Origin: Mucilaginibacter sp.
Lineage (GTDB): Bacteria; Bacteroidota; Bacteroidia; Sphingobacteriales; Sphingobacteriaceae
DNA length: 32,690 bases
Assembly (NCBI RefSeq): GCF_028287845.1
Contig: NZ_JAQBOW010000047.1
Coordinates: 1 to 32,690 of the forward strand
Reading direction: 5' to 3'
This document shows, piece by piece, positions 8,212 through 17,092 of the stretch. Made by a program: the position numbers and the translations under genes. Numbering within the stretch: position 1 is the first letter of the stretch; the number at the start of each line of letters is the position of its first letter. The notes beneath the pieces were generated by a model, which saw only the letters and a program-made list of their open reading frames with translations, was not told where the DNA came from and searched no databases.

Positions 8212-8259
8212 GGTATTAATATTTTAGATCAGTTGAGGTAGTATAATTTAAACGAATGT

Positions 8260-8288
8260 ATTAGTTAGAAATCTAATAAGCAACTAAT
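8260..8288. promoter_or_regulatory. Candidate BlaI operator upstream of the cassette
   Basis: Between the divergent blaI copy 2 and the nuclease gene lie TTAG (8261-8264), the inverted repeat TTAG-N4-CTAA (8265-8276) and ACTAAT (8283-8288), which is inverted to ATTAG at 8260-8264. BlaI-family repressors usually autoregulate through short inverted repeats in this position. The repeat is AT-rich, so chance is possible. Confidence 0.35.
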
Positions 8289-8358
8289 ATTTTAGTTTTA
8301 TTTTAATTAAACTTTTTTTTACCACTTTCGTTGTTCTTGTTTCAACCTAAGTTATACA

Positions 8359-9762
8359 ATGGATATTACTTTTCATGGAGCTGCCCGCAACGTTACCGGC
8401 AGCAAGCATTTACTACGTTTACAGGATGGTACCGGCATTTTGCTGGATTGCGGTATGTTCCAGGGCCTGGGCGAGAATACTGATAATATGAATGGGCATT
8501 TTGGCTTTAACCCCAAAAAGCTTAATTATATGATATTATCGCACGCCCATATTGATCATTGCGGCTTGATACCGCGCTTAGTTGCCGAAGGATTTGACGG
8601 GCCTATATTTTGTACATCGGCTACTATGGACCTAACCCGGATACTTTTGCTGGATTCGGCCAGGATACAAATGAATGATGTAGCATATAGTAATAAACAT
8701 CGTGCAAAAAACGGCTTGCCATTATTAGAGCCTTTGTACAATGAGGATCAGGCTATGGAAGCGCTGCGTTTATTTAAGATTGTCGAATATCATGAGGAAT
8801 ACGCCATAACACCAAATGTAAAATTTCATTTTAGCGATGCGGGCCACCTATTGGGCAGTTGCGCGGTACACCTGGTTGTACAGGAAAACGGCAAGGAAAC
8901 CCGTATAACTTTTAGTGGCGATGTGGGCCAATATGGCGACCTGCTTTTAAAAAGTCCGCAACGTTTCCCGCAAGATGATTACATTTTGCTGGAATCGACC
9001 TATGGCGATTCGCTGCATAAAGAGCTTGAACCTATTGAGGATGCTTTGCTGGAAGTAATTAAGCAAACCTGCCTCATTAAAAAAGGCAAGGTTATTATTC
9101 CGGCGTTTAGCGTAGGCCGCACACAGGAATTGTTATATGCGCTAAATTCGCTGGAGTTAAAAGGTGTATTGCCCGAATTACCTTATTATGTTGACAGCCC
9201 CTTATCAGACAAGGCTACCCAGATATTGAAAGACCACCCCGAAGTTTATAACCGGGATGTGAAAGCAGTTTTAGCAATTGATATTGATCCGTTTGCTTTT
9301 AAAGGGTTGCGGTTTATACAATCAACAGAAGAGTCTATCGCATTAAATGATGACCCGCGTCCTTGCGTAATCATTTCATCATCAGGCATGGCAGAGGGGG
9401 GTAGGGTAAAACATCATATTAAAAACAATATTCATACTGAAAAGACCACTATTTTAATTGTTGGTTATTGCGAACCAAATTCGCTCGGCGGCCATTTGCT
9501 TCACGGCGACCATGAAGTATGGATATTTGGCGAAAAGTACGAGGTTAAAGCCGAAGTGCGGTCCATCAAATCAATGAGTGCCCATGGCGATTATGAGGAT
9601 CTGCTGCATTTTTTAAAATGCCAGGATCCTAAAAAAGTTAAAAAGATATTCCTTGTTCACGGCGAGTACGAGGTGCAGCAGCATTTTGCCAAGACATTGA
9701 ATGAGCATGGATTTTTGAATGTGGAAATACCTTTTCAGCATCAAAAGGTTGTATTGGAATAA
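8359..9762 (+). CDS. MBL-fold beta-CASP RNA-processing nuclease
   Basis: A 467-residue cytoplasmic protein of the metallo-beta-lactamase/beta-CASP/RMMBL type. It has the zinc signature SHAHIDHCG (His62, His64, Asp66, His67), DAGHLLGS (further His), SGDVG, the beta-CASP region with IPAFSVGRTQELLYAL, ISSSGMAEGGRVKHH, and the C-terminal RMMBL domain with MSAHGDYEDL and LVHGE. Family members (YSH1/CPSF73-like) are endo- or 5'-3' exoribonucleases acting on RNA; the precise substrate of the bacterial proteins is often unknown. Length and motif order are normal and all metal-binding residues appear present. It starts at ATG 8359, divergent from the BlaI cassette, and seems monocistronic. Confidence 0.93.
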   Translation: MDITFHGAARNVTGSKHLLRLQDGTGILLDCGMFQGLGENTDNMNGHFGFNPKKLNYMILSHAHIDHCGLIPRLVAEGFDGPIFCTSATMDLTRILLLDSARIQMNDVAYSNKHRAKNGLPLLEPLYNEDQAMEALRLFKIVEYHEEYAITPNVKFHFSDAGHLLGSCAVHLVVQENGKETRITFSGDVGQYGDLLLKSPQRFPQDDYILLESTYGDSLHKELEPIEDALLEVIKQTCLIKKGKVIIPAFSVGRTQELLYALNSLELKGVLPELPYYVDSPLSDKATQILKDHPEVYNRDVKAVLAIDIDPFAFKGLRFIQSTEESIALNDDPRPCVIISSSGMAEGGRVKHHIKNNIHTEKTTILIVGYCEPNSLGGHLLHGDHEVWIFGEKYEVKAEVRSIKSMSAHGDYEDLLHFLKCQDPKKVKKIFLVHGEYEVQQHFAKTLNEHGFLNVEIPFQHQKVVLE

Positions 9763-9775
9763 CGTTTGTGCCTAA

Positions 9776-9810
9776 CTGTACCAGGGTGTATCACCATGTT
9801 CATGGTACAG
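9776..9810. other. Inverted repeat downstream of the nuclease gene
   Basis: CTGTACCA (9776-9783) is repeated inverted as TGGTACAG (9803-9810). A second, overlapping hairpin CCATG/CATGG lies at 9794-9805, and GGTGTA/TACACC (9785-9790 and 9811-9816) also pairs. No T-tract follows, so it is not a standard terminator; it may be an mRNA 3' structure or a protein-binding site. Confidence 0.35.
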
Positions 9811-9883
9811 TACACCTGCAGCTACCGCATATATCATATATGTTAAAAATTGTTAAAAGCCGGTATAATAGGGTTATTTAAAA

Positions 9884-9891
9884 TATTTTTG
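9884..9891 (+). promoter_or_regulatory. -7 promoter element of the two-component genes
   Basis: TATTTTTG matches the Bacteroidota -7 consensus TAnnTTTG exactly and lies 42 bases before the TTG start of the histidine kinase. No TTG is found at the usual -33 spacing, so the promoter may need an activator or be weak. Confidence 0.4.
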
Positions 9892-9933
9892 CTTTTAGCG
9901 ATAGAATAATGCTTATCGTAAACAATTTACACG

Positions 9934-11739
9934 TTGAAAAAAAGAAGCATTGGTATAATTATAGGATTAATGAGTTTTGCACTAATAGGTGTAGTTGCTA
10001 TGCAATTGTACTTTTTAATGCAATCTTATAATATGCAGTCTACGCTTTTTGACCGTTCTGTTAACGAGGCACTAAGTAATGTAGTGGCTAAACTAAGCAG
10101 GCAGGACGCGTATAATTTCTTAATGAATAAAGCACAACCACACACTACCCGGCCGAAAACTGAAACAGAGAACCAAATCATTGAAATATCAGATAAAAGA
10201 AATACACATACCACTAAAGCCTTTATAAACAAGGATTCTATACGAAAACAGGCCCATCGACAACGTAAGCTCAACCTTTTGCGCGACAGTTTAAAACACA
10301 TGTTGATGCGCCAAAGGCTGGATGAGTTAGAAAGCGACCTACAGGTGCGCATTGAAGGATATACTGATGAGTTTGGAATAATGCATGGCCGTTTAACGCC
10401 TATTTTAAAAAACCCTGCTCCGCGCACGACAAAGTCGAATCAAAAATTAGAAAAGTACACCACATTGCATTTTACTTATATCGATCCGCAATTTGGCGAA
10501 CAGCTAATAACTCAAAAAGTAATAAATCCATTATGGCTACAGGAGCAGGAACGCATCCAGAAGCAAAATCAGCTTGATCGGGTAAAGAAAATGCTGGCAA
10601 CAGATTCATTGCAAAATTTACAGGCAAATAAACCAAACGTAATACAAAATGTGTATGATGAATATCAACGATCTGGCGAGCCTTTAAAGAAACGCATCAA
10701 TAACCCTTATTGGGTAGATACCCTATTACGCATGGAGCTACATAATCAGGGCATTGATTTACCTTTTAGCTATGAGGTATCAACAACTAAAAATGATTCG
10801 GTAATATTTTCAACCGCTATGGACAAAACCGGCGCGAGGCCTATTTTTATGCCTGCCGATACCTACCATACACAAATATTTAAAGAAGAGGTTATAAACG
10901 ACCCGGGTATGATAAAACTATCATTCCCGAAAAAAAACTCATCAATCTTAAGTAAAATGACAACCACCTTGGCGACCACCGGCGGTTTATTATTTATATT
11001 GGTGTCTTGTTTTGGATATACCCTTTTCTCCATCATCAGGCAGAAAAAAATATCCGAAATGAGAACCGATTTCATTAATAATATGACGCATGAGTTTAAA
11101 ACTCCTGTATCAACTATCATGATAGCAAGCGAAGCTTTAAGGGATAATGAAATTGTTGCAGATAAAAATCGCATTTCGAGGCTGGCTAATATTATTTATG
11201 AAGAAAATGAACGCCTGGGCAGCCATATTGAGCGGGTATTAAATATTGCCCGCATTGATAAAAACGATTTTAAGCTGGATAAAAAACCTATTGATGTAAA
11301 CGAGATGATAAGTGTGGTGGTAGACAGCATGGAACTTAAGCTGCAAAAATGTAATGCAGATGTGAGCCTGGACCTACAGGCCGAAAACGCAATTATTAAC
11401 GCCGATGAGCTGCACTTCTCTAACGTGTTGTATAACTTGATAGATAACGCTATAAAATACAGCGAAAGCGCGCCGCAAATAACTATCAGCACGCAGACCA
11501 AGAACGGACAAGTATTTATTAAAGTAGCCGATAAAGGCATCGGCATGAGCCGCGATCAACAAATAAAAATATTTGAACAATTTTATCGCATCCCCACCGG
11601 TAACGTACATAACGTTAAAGGTTTTGGATTGGGATTAAGCTACGTTAATACCATAGTAAAAAGGCTAAATGGCACTATAAATGTGCGGTCTGAAAAAGAT
11701 AAGGGATCAGAGTTTGAGTTGAAATTTCAGGGTGCTTAA
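9934..11739 (+). CDS. Sensor histidine kinase, RprX-like
   Basis: A 601-residue membrane kinase with a first helix at about residues 6-28, a periplasmic sensor region of about 310 residues rich in charged helices (no recognised domain), and a second helix near 346-368. The HisKA domain carries NNMTHEFKTPVSTI with phosphoacceptor His386, and the HATPase domain has N box NLIDNAIKYS, G1 VADKGIGMS and G2 GFGLGLSY. The start is TTG at 9934 (KKRSIGIII); no upstream ATG fits. It resembles RprX of Bacteroides in the H-box wording and the partner order. The response regulator follows after 60 bases and is certainly its partner. The signal sensed is unknown. Confidence 0.9.
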   Translation: MKKRSIGIIIGLMSFALIGVVAMQLYFLMQSYNMQSTLFDRSVNEALSNVVAKLSRQDAYNFLMNKAQPHTTRPKTETENQIIEISDKRNTHTTKAFINKDSIRKQAHRQRKLNLLRDSLKHMLMRQRLDELESDLQVRIEGYTDEFGIMHGRLTPILKNPAPRTTKSNQKLEKYTTLHFTYIDPQFGEQLITQKVINPLWLQEQERIQKQNQLDRVKKMLATDSLQNLQANKPNVIQNVYDEYQRSGEPLKKRINNPYWVDTLLRMELHNQGIDLPFSYEVSTTKNDSVIFSTAMDKTGARPIFMPADTYHTQIFKEEVINDPGMIKLSFPKKNSSILSKMTTTLATTGGLLFILVSCFGYTLFSIIRQKKISEMRTDFINNMTHEFKTPVSTIMIASEALRDNEIVADKNRISRLANIIYEENERLGSHIERVLNIARIDKNDFKLDKKPIDVNEMISVVVDSMELKLQKCNADVSLDLQAENAIINADELHFSNVLYNLIDNAIKYSESAPQITISTQTKNGQVFIKVADKGIGMSRDQQIKIFEQFYRIPTGNVHNVKGFGLGLSYVNTIVKRLNGTINVRSEKDKGSEFELKFQGA

Positions 11740-11799
11740 TACAATACCGGTTGCAACATCAATACTATCATTAACTATAATACGTTAAACCTGTCTCTT

Positions 11800-12492
11800 A
11801 TGAAAAAAATATTACTGGTTGAGGATGATCCTAACCTGGGTATGCTCCTTCAGGATTACCTGCAATTAAAAGGAAAGTTTGAAGTTGTTTTATGTACTGA
11901 TGGTGAAGAAGGCTTGCATGCCTTTACAAAAGGCAACTATGACTTGTTAATACTGGATGTAATGATGCCTAAAAAAGATGGGTTTACTTTAGGCAAGGAT
12001 ATACGTAAAATAAATAGTCATATACCCATAATTTTTGCCACGGCCAAGGGCATGATAGAAGATAAAACCCAAGCCTATACACTTGGCGGTGATGATTATA
12101 TTACCAAACCTTTCCGCATAGAAGAGTTATTGCTGCGCATTAACGCCCTGCTTAAAAGAACCGAAAATGCCGAAAAGAAAGAAGAGCAGCAACCAACCCA
12201 ATTTACTGTTGGCAATTACACTTTTGATTATACCACGCAAATAATTTCTATAAACGGTATACAGCAAAAATTATCAACCAAAGAGGCCGAGTTGTTACGC
12301 CTGCTTTGTATTAAAAAGAACGAAGTACTTACCCGAGAAGAGGCTCTGCTGCATATATGGCATGATGACAATTATTTTAATGGACGCAGTATGGATGTAT
12401 TTTTAAGCAAAATACGCAAGTACTTAAAAGATGACCCATCAGTAGAGATCATTAACGTACATGGCCGGGGATATAAGTTGCTGGTAAATTAA
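11800..12492 (+). CDS. OmpR-family response regulator, RprY-like
   Basis: A 230-residue regulator with an N-terminal receiver domain and a C-terminal winged-helix DNA-binding domain. The receiver has the acidic pair ED-D near residues 8-10, phosphoacceptor Asp53 in LLILDVMMPKKDG and the conserved Lys103 in YITKPF. The output domain (about 135-230) ends with the OmpR/PhoB signature RKYLKDDPSVEIINVHGRGY. All phosphorylation residues are present. It follows its kinase on the same strand, matching the RprX-RprY arrangement in Bacteroidota. Its targets are unknown; the five-gene operon downstream starts 276 bases later and could be one, but nothing in the sequence proves this. Confidence 0.94.
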   Translation: MKKILLVEDDPNLGMLLQDYLQLKGKFEVVLCTDGEEGLHAFTKGNYDLLILDVMMPKKDGFTLGKDIRKINSHIPIIFATAKGMIEDKTQAYTLGGDDYITKPFRIEELLLRINALLKRTENAEKKEEQQPTQFTVGNYTFDYTTQIISINGIQQKLSTKEAELLRLLCIKKNEVLTREEALLHIWHDDNYFNGRSMDVFLSKIRKYLKDDPSVEIINVHGRGYKLLVN

Positions 12493-12619
12493 TCTAAAAT
12501 CTTCGTTAAAAATATTCCCATTATTTTCGCGCCCGCATGCTAAAAACAGTTTTGTCCATTCTTGGCGATTCATTTTCCGGATAATTGTAGGCAACACTGT
12601 TTAGATAGTTATAATTAAA

Positions 12620-12743
12620 TAAGTTTGTTTTAACTGGCTCGTTAATTATCATGAAACGAAAACTACTTTAAGAATACCTGCTTTGTTGAATTTGTAACAA
12701 TCTGCTGACCTTAACCGGCGGATGGCGCTTCTTTGTATATTTA
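12620..12743 (+). promoter_or_regulatory. Candidate promoters of the dehydratase/RraA operon
   Basis: Two -7-like elements occur before the first dehydratase gene: TAAGTTTG at 12620-12627 (exact TAnnTTTG match, leader about 135 bases) and TATATTTA at 12736-12743 (one mismatch, leader about 20 bases). Neither has a clear TTG at -33. No hairpin typical of a riboswitch was seen in 12493-12768. Confidence 0.3.
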
Positions 12744-12768
12744 GCTCAACCATTAATACTAAATAATT

Positions 12769-13986
12769 ATGAAAGATAATCGCAGAGACTTTCTCAAAAA
12801 AGGCACTTCATTGGCAGCAGCATTGTCATTAGGCGTTGTGGGCGCGTCTGCAGCTACTCCCAAAATCGATAACCAGCCAGAATCAGCGGCAGCAAAAAAA
12901 AATCCGCTATGGTCTGGCCTGATAGAAGGGCCGGATACACCAAAAATGACCATGAGTGTGGGCGCAAATGCCACCGTATCAAACATGAAATGGATAAAGC
13001 AGTTCGGCTGCGACTATGTACACATGGGTGGCCCGCGTTTACCGTGGACAGAAGAAGGGCTAAAAACAATAATAGACCGCTTTAAGGCAGAGGGCCTTAC
13101 CGTTATTAATATGATGATCAATTTCTCGGGCGCTATTATTCATGGCACCGAAGGCAAGGATGCAGAGATCAAATTGATACAAGACTCTTTAATTGCAGCA
13201 GGCAAGGTTGGCCTTCCTGTTGTTGAATATAACTTTTACTCGCACCGCGCGGTAGAAGGTTATTATGATGTGGTTGGCCGCGGCGGTGTACAATACCTGG
13301 GCTATGATTATTATAGAAAAGGGCAGCCTAATCAGGCAGATAATAAATGGAACTATAAAACTGCCCGCCGGCAGCCTGATGAAGAGAATCTTGCAATGGT
13401 TGAATTGGGTCCCACTGAAAAGGAACCTGCACAAACCGCCGCCAAAGCCTGGGAAAACATTGAATACTTTTTAAAAGCAGTTATCCCGGTAGCCGAAAAG
13501 GCTGGTGTAAAGATGGCCTTGCACCCAAATGATCCACCGCCGCCAATGAGCCGGGGATCAGAGCAGATCATGTCGACATTTAAAGACTGGAAACATCTTT
13601 TTGATTTAGTAGAAAGCCCTTCAAACGGCATGACGTTTGACTGTGGTGTTTCGACTGAAATAGGTGAAAATGCTGTAGAAGTAGCCAAATACATGCTGTC
13701 GCGCAACCGCATCAACCATGTACACTACCGTAATGTTATTGTAGATAAGCCAAGAATAAAATATGTAGAAGTGATGATAGATAACGGGGACGTAGATATG
13801 TTGGCCGTAATGTATGAACTGGTAAAAGGTAAATACAAATATGGCATCTGGGCCGAGCATCCGCGTGATAATGAATTTGACAAAACTCATCAAAGTGGTG
13901 GCTTCGTATCTTACCTGTATAACCAATCTTATGCCCGTGCTATGATGCAGACTTGTTTGGCGCTTCAACAAGGCTGGAAAGCATAA
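12769..13986 (+). CDS. Tat-signal mannonate dehydratase (UxuA)-like protein, copy 1
   Basis: A 405-residue TIM-barrel protein with a twin-arginine signal NRRDFLKKG at residues 4-12 and probable cleavage after ASA (residue 28). The second half follows E. coli UxuA closely: FLKAVIPVAEKAGVKMALHP (His252), NDPPPP, SPSNGMTFDCGVST (metal Cys), INHVHYRNV (metal His) and NGDVDMLAVM. UxuA dehydrates D-mannonate to 2-keto-3-deoxygluconate with a divalent metal. The usual PDHGH motif is replaced by AEHP, so a metal-binding Asp may have become Glu; the substrate may differ. Copy 2 follows after 4 bases. Export implies periplasmic action, unlike cytoplasmic UxuA. The metal-isomerase-like barrel is certain enough, the exact reaction is not. 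Confidence 0.8.
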   Translation: MKDNRRDFLKKGTSLAAALSLGVVGASAATPKIDNQPESAAAKKNPLWSGLIEGPDTPKMTMSVGANATVSNMKWIKQFGCDYVHMGGPRLPWTEEGLKTIIDRFKAEGLTVINMMINFSGAIIHGTEGKDAEIKLIQDSLIAAGKVGLPVVEYNFYSHRAVEGYYDVVGRGGVQYLGYDYYRKGQPNQADNKWNYKTARRQPDEENLAMVELGPTEKEPAQTAAKAWENIEYFLKAVIPVAEKAGVKMALHPNDPPPPMSRGSEQIMSTFKDWKHLFDLVESPSNGMTFDCGVSTEIGENAVEVAKYMLSRNRINHVHYRNVIVDKPRIKYVEVMIDNGDVDMLAVMYELVKGKYKYGIWAEHPRDNEFDKTHQSGGFVSYLYNQSYARAMMQTCLALQQGWKA

Positions 13987-13990
13987 TTTT

Positions 13991-15187
13991 ATGAAAGATA
14001 ATCGTAGAGGCTTTTTAAAAAAAGGGACCTCGCTGGCAGCAGCATTATCGTTAGGCGCAGTTGGTGCATCTGCAGCAACAAATAATACTAATACGGCTAT
14101 GGCACCTGCACAAAAGGTGGCCTGGCCGGTGGTTGAAGGAGCTGATACGCCTAAAATGACCATGAATGTTGGCTATAACGACATGTCGTCAAAAGTACGG
14201 GCAATTAAACAATTCGGGGCTGATTACGTTCACATGGATGCCCCCGCTTTGCCTTGGACAGTAGAAAAGATACAGGCCATAGTTGACCGTTTCAAGGCCG
14301 AAGGGCTTTCCATTATTAACCACAGGATAGTTTTGCCCCCCAGCATCCTCCATAATATGGCAGGCCGCGACGAGGATATAAAGAACGTGCAAGATGCTAT
14401 TCGCATAACCGGTAAAGTGGGTATCCCTGTTATTGAATATAATTTTTACTCGCACCGTTTACGAGAGGGTTATTATAACAGCGTAGGCCGTGGCAACGCT
14501 CGCTATTTAAGTTTTGATTATAACCGCAAAATGCCAAACCCGGCAGATAATAACTGGAATGAGCCACATGACCGTAAAGCCGATGAAATGGCATTCGCGG
14601 CAAGCGAATTAAAAGCTACTGCCGCCGAGCCCGCAACATCCGAGGAGCAGTTTTGGGAAAACATCACTTATTTTTTAAAAGCCATCATTCCTGTAGCCGA
14701 ACAATCGAACGTAAAAATGGCGCTTCACCCTAACGACCCTCCACCGCCGCTTAGCCGCGGTTCGGCGCAGCCGATGGGAAGCTTTGCCGGCTGGAAAAAA
14801 TTATTGGCGATAGTTGACAGCCCCGCAAACGGCATGACCTTTGATTGCGGCGTCTCAACCGAAATAGGCGAAAATGCTATCGAAGTTTTGCATTATATGG
14901 CAGCACGCAACCGCATTAACCATATGCACTTCCGCAATGTGAAGGTAGAAACTCCCCGAATTAAGTATACCGAAACCTATCCCGATGCAGGGCAGGTTAA
15001 TATGTTCGCTGTTATGCAGGAACTGGTTCGTGCAAAATATAAATACGGCGTTTTTGCCGAACATCCGCCAGGAAATATCATCGATAAAGAACGCGGTGGC
15101 GATTTTATAGGTTATATTTATAACCAGGCTTATGCCCGGGGTGTATTACAATCGGTACTAACCCTGGAACAAGGATATAAAGGATAA
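13991..15187 (+). CDS. Tat-signal mannonate dehydratase (UxuA)-like protein, copy 2
   Basis: A 398-residue paralogue of the preceding gene with a nearly identical Tat signal (NRRGFLKKGTSLAAALSLG) and probable cleavage near residue 28. It shares VIEYNFYSHR, FLKAIIPVAEQSNVKMALHP, NDPPPPLSRGS, NGMTFDCGVSTEIGEN, INHMHFRNV and the AEHP replacement of PDHGH. The tandem position 4 bases after copy 1, and the shared AEHP change, point to duplication within this operon after the split from classical UxuA. The Tat consensus Asp is Gly here (RRG), which is tolerated in known Tat signals. It probably acts on a related sugar acid in the periplasm; the substrate is unknown. Confidence 0.8.
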   Translation: MKDNRRGFLKKGTSLAAALSLGAVGASAATNNTNTAMAPAQKVAWPVVEGADTPKMTMNVGYNDMSSKVRAIKQFGADYVHMDAPALPWTVEKIQAIVDRFKAEGLSIINHRIVLPPSILHNMAGRDEDIKNVQDAIRITGKVGIPVIEYNFYSHRLREGYYNSVGRGNARYLSFDYNRKMPNPADNNWNEPHDRKADEMAFAASELKATAAEPATSEEQFWENITYFLKAIIPVAEQSNVKMALHPNDPPPPLSRGSAQPMGSFAGWKKLLAIVDSPANGMTFDCGVSTEIGENAIEVLHYMAARNRINHMHFRNVKVETPRIKYTETYPDAGQVNMFAVMQELVRAKYKYGVFAEHPPGNIIDKERGGDFIGYIYNQAYARGVLQSVLTLEQGYKG

Positions 15188-15197
15188 ACCTAAATTT

Positions 15198-16130
15198 ATG
15201 AGAAGAACAATATTAATTACAGCATTGGTATTAGGTGGGCTGTTTGCCAATGCGCAACAACGTTTGGGTTCCACACCCGAACAGATAAAGGATCTTACTC
15301 CCGAATGGAAGGGCGAACGCTCTGCCGACGGGCGTCCGCATGTATCAGATCAATTGCTTGAACGGTTAAAAAAAGTATCTGTTGACGAAGCCTGGGAAAA
15401 ATTAAAAGCTAAGGGATACCTGAGTCAATTTGAAGGCGGTTGGAAAATACTCCACCCGGATAGCGTTATGACGGGGCGGGTGGTAACAGCACAATACATG
15501 CCGGCCAGGCCCGATCTAAATGCAGTTGTAACTACTGCAGGAAAGGCTGAGGGCCGTTCTCAGCATGGCGGTCAAAACTTATGGCCCATTGATATATTAA
15601 CTAATGGCGATGTTTATGTTGCAGATGCTTACGGAAAAATAGCCGATGGCACCCTGATGGGATCAAGCCTGAGCAGCTCTGTATGGGGCAGGGCCAAACG
15701 TGGTGTAATATTTAACGGAGCGATAAGGGATGAAGCAGAGGTGTCTGAAATTAAAGGCTTTAATGCCTGGGTAAAGGGTACAGATCCGTCGGCAATCAGC
15801 CAGGTACAATTAACCAGCATTAATCAGCCCATACGCATTGGCCGGGTTACTGTATTGCCCGGAGACGTAGTACTGGCAAACAAGTATGGGACTGTATTTA
15901 TTCCGGCGCATTTGGTTGCAGATTTGGTGCTTGATGCAGAGTTTCAGGATGTACATGACCAGTTTGAACGTGCCAGAATGCTGGAGGGAAAATATTTAAC
16001 GGGCCAGATACATGGTGCATGGAGCGATGAAATAAAAAAAGATTTTTTGAACTGGCTAAACCACTATCCGGGCAAATTACCTATGCCTAAAAAAGAGTTA
16101 GACGTGTATTTGAAAGCAAATGGCTATTAA
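15198..16130 (+). CDS. Secreted RraA/HMG-aldolase-like protein, copy 1
   Basis: A 310-residue protein with a Sec signal (MRRTILIT...LFANA, cleavage after residue 19). The body matches the RraA-like fold: WPIDILTNGDVYVADAYGKI, GTLMGSSLSSS, GVIFNGAIRDEAEV with the Arg-Asp pair used by the aldolase members, NQPIRIGRVTVLPGDVVLAN and KYGTVFIPAHL. The fold includes the RNase E inhibitor RraA and class II pyruvate aldolases such as 4-hydroxy-4-methyl-2-oxoglutarate aldolase. Export excludes RNase E regulation, so an aldolase or related lyase is more likely. It starts 10 bases after copy 2 of the dehydratase and overlaps the next gene by 11 bases, implying coupled translation. Confidence 0.8.
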   Translation: MRRTILITALVLGGLFANAQQRLGSTPEQIKDLTPEWKGERSADGRPHVSDQLLERLKKVSVDEAWEKLKAKGYLSQFEGGWKILHPDSVMTGRVVTAQYMPARPDLNAVVTTAGKAEGRSQHGGQNLWPIDILTNGDVYVADAYGKIADGTLMGSSLSSSVWGRAKRGVIFNGAIRDEAEVSEIKGFNAWVKGTDPSAISQVQLTSINQPIRIGRVTVLPGDVVLANKYGTVFIPAHLVADLVLDAEFQDVHDQFERARMLEGKYLTGQIHGAWSDEIKKDFLNWLNHYPGKLPMPKKELDVYLKANGY

Positions 16131-17049
16131 TAAAAACATTATCGGAGTATTGCTTGCCTTTAGCTTTTGCTTTGGGCGAATAGCATCAGCACAAACCATC
16201 TCTAAAGAAGAATTAACATTCTTAACTTCCGAATGGAAAGGCGAACGCTTTGCAGATGGCCGGCCAAAAATATCAGATGACCTGTTAACACGGGCAAAAA
16301 ATATAGGCCTTGATGATGCCTGGACCGCGCTTAAAAACTTAGGCTATGTTAACCAATTTGAAAGTGGGTGGAAAACCGTTAACGATGAAGCTGTAACAGG
16401 CCGCGCCGTTACTGCTATGTTTATGCCAAGCCGCCCCGATGTTGAAAAGAATATAAAAGACAGGGGGGCCAAACAGGGCCGCGCTGGCAATACCAATTCA
16501 TGGCCCATTGACGTTTTAGTTAAAGGCGATGTATATGTAGCCGATGGTTTTGGAAAAATTGCCGCGGGTACTTTAATGGGAAGCACGCTTGGTAACTCTA
16601 TCTTCAGTAAATCGGGCAATGGCGTTGTGTTTGATGCTTCGGCGAGGGATGTTGAAAACTTATCAGAAATAAAAGGGTTTAACGCCTTTGTACGCGATTT
16701 TCATCCATCGTTTTTAGAAAACGAGGTGTTGATGGGTTTAAATACGCCTATCCGCATAGGTGGCGCAATGGTATTGCCCGGCGATCTGGTAATTGCTAAA
16801 AGAGAAGGTGTGCTTTTTGTTCCGGCACAATTAGCCGAGCAGGTAGTTGCTACTGCCGAGTTTGTTTCGCTTAAAGACAATTTTGGATTTGAAATGGTAA
16901 AAACCGGCAAATTTAAAACCGGGCAAATAGACAACGAATGGACACCCGAAGTGAGACAGGCCTTTTATAAATGGGTTGATGAGCATCCCGGTAAAATAAA
17001 AATGAGCCGCGCTACAATAGATAAGATACTGGAGAAAAGGACGTGGTAA
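16120..17049 (+). CDS. Secreted RraA/HMG-aldolase-like protein, copy 2
   Basis: A 309-residue paralogue of the preceding protein with a Sec signal ending RIASA (cleavage before Gln25). It shares LTSEWKGERFADGRPKISDD near the mature N-terminus, WPIDVLVKGDVYVADGFGKI, GTLMGSTLGNS, the Arg-Asp pair in DASARDVENL, TPIRIGGAMVLPGDLV and REGVLFVPAQLAEQV. The ATG at 16120 lies inside the last codons of copy 1 (11-base overlap), so the two are probably made in fixed ratio and may form mixed oligomers, as RraA-fold proteins are trimers or hexamers. The role is inferred from the family and operon: cleavage of a keto-acid product of the dehydratases. Confidence 0.8.
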   Translation: MAINKNIIGVLLAFSFCFGRIASAQTISKEELTFLTSEWKGERFADGRPKISDDLLTRAKNIGLDDAWTALKNLGYVNQFESGWKTVNDEAVTGRAVTAMFMPSRPDVEKNIKDRGAKQGRAGNTNSWPIDVLVKGDVYVADGFGKIAAGTLMGSTLGNSIFSKSGNGVVFDASARDVENLSEIKGFNAFVRDFHPSFLENEVLMGLNTPIRIGGAMVLPGDLVIAKREGVLFVPAQLAEQVVATAEFVSLKDNFGFEMVKTGKFKTGQIDNEWTPEVRQAFYKWVDEHPGKIKMSRATIDKILEKRTW

Positions 17050-17092
17050 CCAAATTCACTATTAAACCAATTAACTAATAAACCATAAGAAG

